Origin: Streptomyces cucumeris
GTDB taxonomy: Bacteria; Actinomycetota; Actinomycetes; Streptomycetales; Streptomycetaceae
DNA: 64,000 bases
Assembly: GCF_024295805.1 (NCBI RefSeq)
Contig: NZ_JANCLX010000024.1
Location: forward strand, 1-64,000
Reading direction: 5' to 3'
The notes under the pieces were generated by a model that was not told the origin of the DNA, ran no database searches, and saw only the letters and a list, made by a program, of their open reading frames with translations. Position numbers and translations under genes: made by a program. Of the stretch, positions 31,748 through 39,310 are shown piece after piece; positions within the stretch are counted from its first letter, which is position 1; each line of letters begins with the position of its first letter.

Positions 31748-32884
31748 ATGACCCACACACCAGCGCAGTCCCCGCTCTTCACCCCTGCCCGCCTCGGCCC
31801 GCTCCCGCTGCCCAACCGCCTGGTGATGGCACCGCTGACCCGTAACCGGGCCGGAGCCGACGGGGTGCCGGGCACCATGATGACGGCGTACTACGCACAA
31901 CGCGCCGACGCGGGGCTGATCATCGCCGAGGCGGCCACCCCGAACGCCGTGGGGCAGACCTATCCGAACATCCCCGGGATCCACACCGCCGCGCAGGTGG
32001 CCGGCTGGCGGCGGGTGACCGACGCGGTACGGGCCGCCGGTGGCCGGATGTTCCTGCAACTGCAGCACGGGGGACGGGTCGGCCACCCCGATACCCATGG
32101 CATGATCCCCGTCGCTCCTTCCCCGGTCCCGCTCCCGGAGACGGTGCACACCCCGCGGGGGCGTCAGCCCGCCGTGGTGCCGCGCGAGATGACCACCGAT
32201 GACATCCGCGCCACCGTGGCCGACTTCGCCACCGCGGCGCGCAACGCCGTCGACGCCGGGTTCGAGGGCGTCGAGGTGCACTCGGCCAACGGCCACCTCC
32301 TCCACCAGTTCCTGTCCCGCAACACCAATCACCGCAGGGACGGCTACGGCGGCCCGGTGTCCGGACTCATCCGCTTCACGGTGGAGGTGGTGCGGGCCGT
32401 CACCGGGGCGATCGGCCCGGAGCGGACCGGTCTGCGGGTCTCCCCCGGGAACACCGTCAACAGCATCGAGGAGGGGGACACCGGGGCGATCTACCCGGCG
32501 CTGGTCCAGGAGCTGTCGGAAGCCGGACTGGCCTATCTGCACCTGGTGTTCGCCGACCCCGGCCGGCCGCCCTACCGGGAGATCCGGCGGATATGGCCGG
32601 GCACCCTCATCGCCAATCCCGCACTGGGGAAGGGCCCGTTGCCCGCCGACGGCGGCCGTCGCGCGGGCGAGCGGCTGCTGACCGCCGGAGCCGATCTCAT
32701 CGCGCTCGGCCGCGCGTTCATCGCCAACCCCGATCTGGTGACACGGCTGCGCCTCGGCGCTCCCCTCAATCCGGTGCGGGACCGCTACGCGATGTACACG
32801 GGGGGCGCGACCGGCTACCTCGACTACCCGACGCTCGCCACCACTCCGGGCGACACCATGTCACCGTGCGGTGTGGCGCCCTGA
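31748..32884 (+). CDS. NADH:flavin oxidoreductase, Old Yellow Enzyme family
   Basis: A 378-residue FMN TIM-barrel ene-reductase. LFTPARLGPLPLPNRLVMAP, RMFLQLQHGGRVGHP, the substrate-binding His/Asn in VEVHSANGHLLHQFLS, and ALGRAFIANPDLV near the C-terminus are classic. It reduces activated alkenes or nitro compounds with NAD(P)H. I chose the ATG at 31748 because the MerR-type promoter places the transcription start there; the upstream in-frame ATG at 31721 lies within the operator. Divergent from its likely MerR regulator. Confidence 0.93.
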   Translation: MTHTPAQSPLFTPARLGPLPLPNRLVMAPLTRNRAGADGVPGTMMTAYYAQRADAGLIIAEAATPNAVGQTYPNIPGIHTAAQVAGWRRVTDAVRAAGGRMFLQLQHGGRVGHPDTHGMIPVAPSPVPLPETVHTPRGRQPAVVPREMTTDDIRATVADFATAARNAVDAGFEGVEVHSANGHLLHQFLSRNTNHRRDGYGGPVSGLIRFTVEVVRAVTGAIGPERTGLRVSPGNTVNSIEEGDTGAIYPALVQELSEAGLAYLHLVFADPGRPPYREIRRIWPGTLIANPALGKGPLPADGGRRAGERLLTAGADLIALGRAFIANPDLVTRLRLGAPLNPVRDRYAMYTGGATGYLDYPTLATTPGDTMSPCGVAP

Positions 32885-32988
32885 ACCGGGTGGCGGACAC
32901 CGAGGACACCCTCCGGGGCCGGACTCCCGTTGTCGTACCCCGCCGATAACGTATGTGGTGCGGGGGAAGAAGACAGGCCACCTGCCGA

Positions 32989-33005
32989 GGGAGCGTCATG
33001 CTCCC
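32989..33005 (+). terminator. Hairpin between the OYE gene and the AAA/VWA block
   Basis: GGGAGC-GTCAT-GCTCCC, a perfect 6-bp stem in the 184-bp gap. It could be a weak terminator for the OYE gene or part of the 5' leader of the next gene; the rest of the gap shows nothing definite. Confidence 0.4.
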
Positions 33006-33068
33006 CGGCCGGTCGGTCCTGTCCTGGTTCCCCGCGCCCTGTGAGTGCCGAGGAGAGGACCAGGCCAG

Positions 33069-35645
33069 ATGACCGGTTTGCCGCACCGACCCGCGTTCGG
33101 GCCGCTGCTCGACCGCGGCCGTCCGCAGGACGTGGGGGCGCTGCTCGAACGGACACCGGATCTGCTGAAGCCGGTGGTGACCTCGGGCGAGCGGATCCCG
33201 GCGGCGCTGGTGGACGCGGTGGTGGCCGACGGCGGGCGGTGGCTGGAGCTGCTGGCCGGGAACCACGACGCGACCGCGGCCGATCCGGCGCTGCGGGCGC
33301 GGCTCGCGGCGTCCGGGCATCCGCTGGTGGCGGCCCGGGCGGTCCATGACGACGCCTGGACACTCACCGAGCTGCGCACCCTGCTGGCGGCGGCGGACCC
33401 GGCCGACCGCCTCTGGTTCGACAAGCCGGGCCCGGCGGCCGGGCTGCTGATGGTGCGTCCTTCCCCGGCCGGTCACCGGCGGCTCGCCCTGCGGGCCGCG
33501 GTGGTCTCCCCGTTCCCCGATGTGGTGGCGCACGCGCTGGACACCCTGCTGCCCGTCGGGGCGCTGACGCGTGGCGAGTCGCTGCGGGGCCTGCTCTCCG
33601 TCGTCACCCACGGCGGCCCGGCCCGGCTGGCGGAGCTGCTGGACACGAGAGGCCCGGAGGACGGGGAGACCGTCCGGCTGGGCCGCGCCGCCGTGGCCGG
33701 TCCGGAGGGTGTGGAGGCGCTGCGCGCCGCCGTGGCGGCCGCCGAGGGTCCGGCCGGACTGCTGGACGAGGTCTACGGCCCGGCGGAGAGCGTGCCGGAG
33801 GCACTGGGGCTGCGCACCGGACTGGACTGGGCGGGCCTGGTGCGCGCGCACCGCTCCCGGCCGCTGGCACCGGGCGTGGTGGCCGCGCTCATCACCAGGG
33901 ACGAGTGCCCCGCCGAGGCACTGCCGGTGCTGTGCGCGGGACACCCCGACGCCGCGAAGCTGCTGACGGACCTCGGCCGGCCGGTGCCGCTCACCGTGCT
34001 CGACGCGCTGCCCGCCAAGGACACCCGGAAGCTGCTCCCTGTGCTGGTGCGCGAGGGGCTCGGCCGGACCGTGTCCGCCGATGATCTGCTGGGGCTGCGC
34101 CCGGCGATGGCGGCGCTGGCCCCGGTCCTCCCGGTGACGGCGACCCGTGAAGGGCGGGAGCGGGCCGCGGAGTTGACGGGGAAGCTCACGGCCCTGGTGG
34201 CGGAGAAGCTGGGCGACCAGGTGGCCGCCTGGCGTGTGGTGCGGGCGCGTCTCGCCCGGTTCCGGGGCACCGTGGCCGAGTTGCTGGACGACGCCATGGC
34301 CAGGGCGGCGCGCGGGGAGGGCGCCGACGAGCCGTGGCCGGAGGCGGCCGGGCGCCCGGCGTTCACCGAGGCGGTGACACCCAAGGGCGCCCGTGCGGCG
34401 TTCCTGATGCTGCTCGACGCCGCCGACACCGCGGCCCAGTGGCGTCTGCTGCCGCATCTGGACGCCCGTACCGCCTACGACCTGCTGGTGCTCGGCCGGT
34501 GGCGGGCCGAGTGGCTGGACCGGGCGCTGGCCGCCGGGGGACACGAGGAGCGGGTGCTGCTCGCCCGCCGCCGGGACCTTCCGGCGGAAGCGGTGACGGC
34601 GCTCGCGGCCCTGGACGATCCGGCGGTCAACGCGGGCCTGGTCTATCAGCGCACGGCCACCTGGGAGCAGCGGCTGGCGCTGGTCACCGGCAAGCCGTTC
34701 ACACCGGGACGGACCGGGCGGCTGCCGGTCGACGAGGCGCTCCGCGCGGACCTGGAGCGCAGCACCCGCCGGGACCAGAAGGTGTGGTTCGCACCCTGGA
34801 CCGCCAGTGGCGACCCGTGGATGACCGAATGGGTGCTGGCGCGGGTCGCGCTGAACTCCCTGCACCTCCAGTGGCGGTTCGCGCTCGGCCTGTGGGAGCG
34901 GCAGGGTCCGGAGAAGGTCGCGGAGCACCTTCCGGGCTGGTTCCGGCCCACCGTGTGCGACACGGTCGCGGAGCTGCTGGCGGACCCCGACCGGGATGCT
35001 GCGCTGGAGCGGCTGCGGGAGCTGGCGCGGAAGGCCGGTTCGGCCAAGCAGCTCGCTGGACGGCTCCGCCATCCGATGATCGACCGCGCGCTGGACTGGC
35101 TGCTGGCCGAGGGCTTCGTCTGGGACTGGGACACCCTGCTCGCCGAGCATCTGCGAGCCCCGCTGCCCGCCTACTACCTCTCGGAGCTGACCGAACTCGA
35201 CGGCTGCCCGGAGCTGTTGCGGCTCGCGGTCGGACGGATGTCCCGGTCGGAGCAGACCGCCTACCGGAAGCTGGCGGAGGGCGGTGACCCCGCACGGGTA
35301 CTGGCCAAGGCCACCCTCTCCACACCGGACGACGGGGTGTCCTGGGTGGAGCTGGCGATCCGGCGGGATCTGCTCACCCGTGCCGAGGTGGTGCACAGCG
35401 CCAAGCCCGCACGCTCGGTGCTGACCCTGGTGGACGAGGCGGAGCGGCGGGGCGAGGCGGACGGCGGCGGGAAGCAGGTGGAGGCGCTGGTCCATGAGCA
35501 CCTGGACGGCGGGGCGGAGGCATGGACGCTGGTGCTGCGTCTGCTGCCGGATTTCACCGGCACCCTCCCCGAGCTGCTGCGGACCGCGGCCCTGGCCGCC
35601 CTCGCCCCCGCCGGGGCCGGAGCCGGCCGGGAGGGCGCGGTATGA
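33069..35645 (+). CDS. Large helical repeat protein of an AAA/VWA system, unknown function (protein 1)
   Basis: An 858-residue soluble, Leu/Ala-rich protein with no recognised catalytic motif, signal peptide or membrane segment. Its many short amphipathic helices suggest a HEAT-like solenoid. A two-fold internal repeat is visible: a CPxE motif at C280 and again at C713, each followed about 105 residues later by W-x3-(V/L)-x2-(R/L)-L-x2-F-x-GT-x2-EL (W388 and W819). The same motifs occur in protein 4 of the block. The start is the ATG at 33069, with AGG motifs upstream; a GTG at 33045 would add 8 residues. It overlaps the VWA gene as ATGA. A scaffold, adaptor or target-recognition role is inference only. 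Confidence 0.75.
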   Translation: MTGLPHRPAFGPLLDRGRPQDVGALLERTPDLLKPVVTSGERIPAALVDAVVADGGRWLELLAGNHDATAADPALRARLAASGHPLVAARAVHDDAWTLTELRTLLAAADPADRLWFDKPGPAAGLLMVRPSPAGHRRLALRAAVVSPFPDVVAHALDTLLPVGALTRGESLRGLLSVVTHGGPARLAELLDTRGPEDGETVRLGRAAVAGPEGVEALRAAVAAAEGPAGLLDEVYGPAESVPEALGLRTGLDWAGLVRAHRSRPLAPGVVAALITRDECPAEALPVLCAGHPDAAKLLTDLGRPVPLTVLDALPAKDTRKLLPVLVREGLGRTVSADDLLGLRPAMAALAPVLPVTATREGRERAAELTGKLTALVAEKLGDQVAAWRVVRARLARFRGTVAELLDDAMARAARGEGADEPWPEAAGRPAFTEAVTPKGARAAFLMLLDAADTAAQWRLLPHLDARTAYDLLVLGRWRAEWLDRALAAGGHEERVLLARRRDLPAEAVTALAALDDPAVNAGLVYQRTATWEQRLALVTGKPFTPGRTGRLPVDEALRADLERSTRRDQKVWFAPWTASGDPWMTEWVLARVALNSLHLQWRFALGLWERQGPEKVAEHLPGWFRPTVCDTVAELLADPDRDAALERLRELARKAGSAKQLAGRLRHPMIDRALDWLLAEGFVWDWDTLLAEHLRAPLPAYYLSELTELDGCPELLRLAVGRMSRSEQTAYRKLAEGGDPARVLAKATLSTPDDGVSWVELAIRRDLLTRAEVVHSAKPARSVLTLVDEAERRGEADGGGKQVEALVHEHLDGGAEAWTLVLRLLPDFTGTLPELLRTAALAALAPAGAGAGREGAV

Positions 35646-37096
35646 CGCAGGTGGCGGGGCGGAGCCGGCACACCCCGGCGCGCCCGGTGGTGGACTTGGC
35701 CGACCGGCGGGCCCTGCTGGCCTGTCAGGTGGACGATCCGGAGGTGGCGGAGGAGGGCCGCAGACTCAAGGAGGCGGCGCTGCTGGACTTCGGGGTCAAG
35801 GACAGCGTGGTGTCCTCCTGGCTGTTCGCCAAGTGTCACCACCAGATCCCCACCGCGGCGGTGGACACCGCGGCGGTGGTGGCCACCGGCGACGGCACCT
35901 GTCTGCTGCTGTACAACCCCGCGTTCTTCGTGGCCATCGGGGCCGGTGGAGTGCGGTTCGTACTGTTCCACGAGGCGCGGCATCTGATCCACCGCCATCT
36001 GTACGTGGAGGAGGAGCTGCGGGCCGATCCGGTCTTCGATCTGGCCGCGGAGGTGGCGATCAACCATGTGGTGCTGATCCGGCTGGGGCGTACCGAGCTG
36101 CCGACTCGCGCGGTGCCGGACGGCTCGGGAGGCACCCGGCGGGAGCCGGTGGGGGTCGATCCGCGCGAGGTGCACCGGATGTACCAGGAGGACCTGCGGG
36201 AGCAGGGTCTCCAGCCGCTGTCCTACGAGGACTTCACCGTGACGGACCTGACGGTCTACGGAGAGCTGAAGCGGATGCGCAACCCTCCGGTGCCCCCGGT
36301 GATGTGCGTCCACCTGGGCACGGACGGCGACGGGACGGGACGTGTGCCGATGGACCCGGAGACGGTGTCCTCGGTGGTGGAGGAGACACTGGCCGAACTG
36401 ATGCGCCGGGCGCTGCGCGGCGAGGAGCTCGCCCGTGAGGAGCTGCTGAGCCTGGCGGACCGCAGCACGGACGGCGGCAAGCGGCTGGAGCGGATGTGGG
36501 GCCGGATGGGGCTCGGGGCGCTGCGCGGGGAGACCCAGCGGACCCGCCGGGTGGAGTGGTGGCGGCGCTGGCTCCACGATGTGCTGGCCTCCAAGCTGCG
36601 GGAGGGCGAGCGGCTGGTCTACCCGAAGAAGCAGGGCGCGGTGCTGCTCGCGCTGGGCCATGACCCGATGCTGTCCCGGCGCGGCGCCGAGCGCACCAAG
36701 GTGGTGGTCGTGGCGCTGGACACCTCGGCATCGATGCCCCAGGAGGTGGTCGAGTGGATCACCTCGCTGGTGGGCCGGACCGAAGGGGTGGAGAGCCACT
36801 GGCTGAGCTTCGACGGGACGGTGATGCCCTTCGTTCCCGGGGAGCGGGTGCACGGCGGAGGCGGCACCAGCTTCCAGTCGGTCGTGGACTACGTGGAGGG
36901 GCGGCTCCCGGTGAACGGACGCCGGTTCGAGGAGCGGGCCGACGCGGTGATCATGGTCACCGACGGCTACGCCCCCACCGTCACCCCGGAGCGTCCGGAC
37001 CGGTGGATCTGGCTCATCACCGACGGCGGCGACGACTGGCCGGAGCGGCATGACCCGCCGATGGCCTGCCATCGCGTGGTCACCGGCGACGGCTGA
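35642..37096 (+). CDS. VWA-domain protein with DUF2201-type metallopeptidase-like N-domain
   Basis: A 484-residue protein. The N-terminal part resembles the putative metallopeptidase domain of DUF2201 proteins, with HEARHLIHRH at residues 110-119 (HExxH). The C-terminal VWA-like domain has a MIDAS DxSxS motif, D360-T-S362-A-S364 in VALDTSASM, followed by FDGTVMPFVPG, GGGGTSFQSVVDYV and MVTDGYAPT. VWA proteins of this kind act as metal-dependent adaptors for MoxR-type AAA+ ATPases, and such an ATPase is encoded next. Whether the HExxH site is active is unknown. The start overlaps the previous stop; GGGAGGG precedes the ATG. Confidence 0.88.
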   Translation: MTQVAGRSRHTPARPVVDLADRRALLACQVDDPEVAEEGRRLKEAALLDFGVKDSVVSSWLFAKCHHQIPTAAVDTAAVVATGDGTCLLLYNPAFFVAIGAGGVRFVLFHEARHLIHRHLYVEEELRADPVFDLAAEVAINHVVLIRLGRTELPTRAVPDGSGGTRREPVGVDPREVHRMYQEDLREQGLQPLSYEDFTVTDLTVYGELKRMRNPPVPPVMCVHLGTDGDGTGRVPMDPETVSSVVEETLAELMRRALRGEELAREELLSLADRSTDGGKRLERMWGRMGLGALRGETQRTRRVEWWRRWLHDVLASKLREGERLVYPKKQGAVLLALGHDPMLSRRGAERTKVVVVALDTSASMPQEVVEWITSLVGRTEGVESHWLSFDGTVMPFVPGERVHGGGGTSFQSVVDYVEGRLPVNGRRFEERADAVIMVTDGYAPTVTPERPDRWIWLITDGGDDWPERHDPPMACHRVVTGDG

Positions 37097-37167
37097 ACCT
37101 GCACGACCAGAACACTTCCCCGCGGCCGGGCGCCCGGGGTCGGCGAACAACGAACGACCGGAACGGG

Positions 37168-39213
37168 ATGAGGGATCAGGCCACCGTGAGCAGTGTGGAC
37201 ACCACGACACCCGCGGGGGACGCGGCGACGGATCAGCGGCGGTCGGCGGGGCGGCGGACCACCGGCACCGGGTCACGGACCACCGATGCGAAGACCACCG
37301 GCGCCACGGGCGCCGGGGGCGGGAGCGGCAGGCGTGGCGCGCCGCGCTCCGACGGCGCCCGGACCGGCTGGCGGGCCACCGCCACCTACCCCGAACCGCC
37401 CCGGCGGACCGGTGCGGCCAAGGGCGGGCCCCGTCTCGAGCGGTTCATCAGCGCCATGATCACCATGGGGCAGACCGGGCAGGTCTTCGGTGAGCACGGC
37501 ATCGGGAAGACATCGACGTTCCTGTCGCACATCCCGCGGGCGCATCCGGGCACCGAGGTCGTCCTGGTCCCCGCGGCCAATCTGACCCCGGACGACCTGC
37601 TGGTCAACGCGCCCGTCCGGGACGAGCGCACCGGGGAGCTGGTCCTCATCCAGCTCATCATGCGTCAGCTCACCCCGGGCAGGCCCTTCGTGCTGCTGAT
37701 CGACGACTCGTTGCAGGCCGGGGAGACCATCCAGTCGCAGCTGATGCAGATCGCGTGCAACTGGACGCTGGGCGAACACGATCTGCGCGCGCTGGGCTGT
37801 GTCGGGGTCTTCCTCGCCGACAACGAGTCGCTGGCCGAGACCAGCGCTCGCCGCAGCGATCTGGCCGTCCTGGACCGGATGGTCACCCTGCGGATCACGG
37901 CCAATGACACCGCCTGGCGGGAGAAGCTGGCCGAGCGCTACGCGGACTGGGACCTGACCGAGGTGTTCCGGGTCTGGGCGGGGCTCTCCCCGTATCTGCG
38001 GTCGCTGCTGTCCCCCCGCACCCTCGAGCACATCCTGGACTGCGCCCGCGCCGAGTTCCCGCTCGTCTGGGGACTGCCCCTGGTGAGCGGCGCACGGCTG
38101 CGGCTGCGGGACCGCAAGGCCGACGGCACACCGGGACCGGACCGCACCACCGAGCTGCTGGACGCCATCGCCGGTGCGCTGGGCCGCCCCAACCCCGCCT
38201 CCGTTCCCGACCCGGTGCGCCGGATCCTGCGCGCCGCGGTCCGGGAGAACTGGTCCGTGCTGCTCCAGGGTCCGCCCGGCTGCGGCAAGACGGAGATCAC
38301 CAAGGCGGTGGTGCGCGAGGAGACCGGCGCCGATCCGGTGTACTACTCCCTGCCGGTCACCAACGTCGAGGATCTGTGCGTCCCGGTCCCCACCCCCGAT
38401 GGAACGCTGGACACCCTGCTCAGCCGGTCCCTCACCGGTCCCGAGCCCAAGGTGATCGTCTGGGACGAGTACAACCGGCCCAAGGACAAGGCCACGTTCG
38501 CCAAGCTGATGGAGATCACCCAGGAGTGGTCCCTCGCCGGGAGGCCGATCCCGGGGCTGCGCGCCCAGGTCGCGCTCCAGAACCCGCCGTACCATCTGGG
38601 CCGCAAGCTGTTGGTGAGCAGCAACAACGTGGCGCAGGCCAGCCGTTTCACGATCAGTTACGAAGTCCGGCCGGAGGACATACCCGCCAATGAGTGGCTG
38701 ATCTCCACCTACGGGGAGGTGGCGGAGACGGTGCTCGACTGGTGGAAGAACGACATCGACGACGAGGGCCGGGACTGGATCACCAAGCGCACCCTGGAAC
38801 GGCTGATCAAACTGCATCTGGCCGAACAGCCCCTGGAGACAGGGCTGATCTACCTCGGCGAGGGCGAGTACGCCCCGGTGCCGCTGTCCCGGCTCGAGGC
38901 CCGGCTCGCCGACGACGCCGCGCAACGGGTCATCGGGCTGCGGGAGATCGCCCGGGAGGTCGACCGCTGGGAAGCCCGGCTGGCCGCGGCGTCCGAGACC
39001 TCCGCCGAGGGCACCAATGACACCGATCTGGTGCACCAGGCATTCGCCAACGCCGAGGTGTCCCAGCTGAAGCGGCATGCCGAGGCGGTCGCACGGCTGC
39101 TGCGCCATCTGCCGCCCAAGCTGCGCGCCACCCATCTGGTCGGCCAGACCCCGGAGCGGCAGCGCTTCTGGGTCGCCGCCCTGGCGCGGATGGCCGAGCT
39201 GGGCACCGACTGA
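37168..39213 (+). CDS. Dual AAA+ ATPase (MoxR-like) partner of the VWA protein
   Basis: A 681-residue protein with two AAA+ modules. After a low-complexity Thr/Gly/Arg-rich N-terminal tail (about 1-75), module 1 has Walker A GEHGIGKT at 108-115 and Walker B-like VLLIDD. Module 2 has Walker A GPPGCGKT at 368-375 and Walker B VIVWDEYN. A helical C-terminal region follows (about 510-681). It probably forms a ring whose ATP hydrolysis remodels a target presented by the VWA protein (inference from MoxR-VWA pairs). The start is uncertain: ATG at 37168 or GTG at 37186, 72 or 90 nt after the VWA stop. Confidence 0.85.
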   Translation: MRDQATVSSVDTTTPAGDAATDQRRSAGRRTTGTGSRTTDAKTTGATGAGGGSGRRGAPRSDGARTGWRATATYPEPPRRTGAAKGGPRLERFISAMITMGQTGQVFGEHGIGKTSTFLSHIPRAHPGTEVVLVPAANLTPDDLLVNAPVRDERTGELVLIQLIMRQLTPGRPFVLLIDDSLQAGETIQSQLMQIACNWTLGEHDLRALGCVGVFLADNESLAETSARRSDLAVLDRMVTLRITANDTAWREKLAERYADWDLTEVFRVWAGLSPYLRSLLSPRTLEHILDCARAEFPLVWGLPLVSGARLRLRDRKADGTPGPDRTTELLDAIAGALGRPNPASVPDPVRRILRAAVRENWSVLLQGPPGCGKTEITKAVVREETGADPVYYSLPVTNVEDLCVPVPTPDGTLDTLLSRSLTGPEPKVIVWDEYNRPKDKATFAKLMEITQEWSLAGRPIPGLRAQVALQNPPYHLGRKLLVSSNNVAQASRFTISYEVRPEDIPANEWLISTYGEVAETVLDWWKNDIDDEGRDWITKRTLERLIKLHLAEQPLETGLIYLGEGEYAPVPLSRLEARLADDAAQRVIGLREIAREVDRWEARLAAASETSAEGTNDTDLVHQAFANAEVSQLKRHAEAVARLLRHLPPKLRATHLVGQTPERQRFWVAALARMAELGTD

Positions 39214-39252
39214 CCGGGCCCGTCTCCCGCACTCCCCCACCCCTCACCTCTC

Positions 39253-39285
39253 CTCCTTCCCGTCCTCCGTCAGGACGGGAAGGAG
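39253..39285 (+). terminator. Perfect 14-bp hairpin between the AAA gene and protein 4
   Basis: The stem CTCCTTCCCGTCCT / AGGACGGGAAGGAG closes a 5-nt loop, 39 nt after the AAA stop. No T-run follows. The right arm contains GAAGGAG, a ribosome-site-like sequence, 25 nt before the GTG of the next gene. It may terminate or attenuate the transcript, so protein 4 is probably made at a different level from the first three. Confidence 0.75.
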
Positions 39286-39310
39286 ACCGGACGATCGGAG
39301 CACCCCCGGC

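Noticed and set aside
32766..35501. A 911-codon open frame on the minus strand opposite protein 1
   Set aside because: A shadow of the plus-strand gene: Gln/Arg/His-rich with no domain. The plus strand shows the internal repeat motifs and coupling to the VWA gene.
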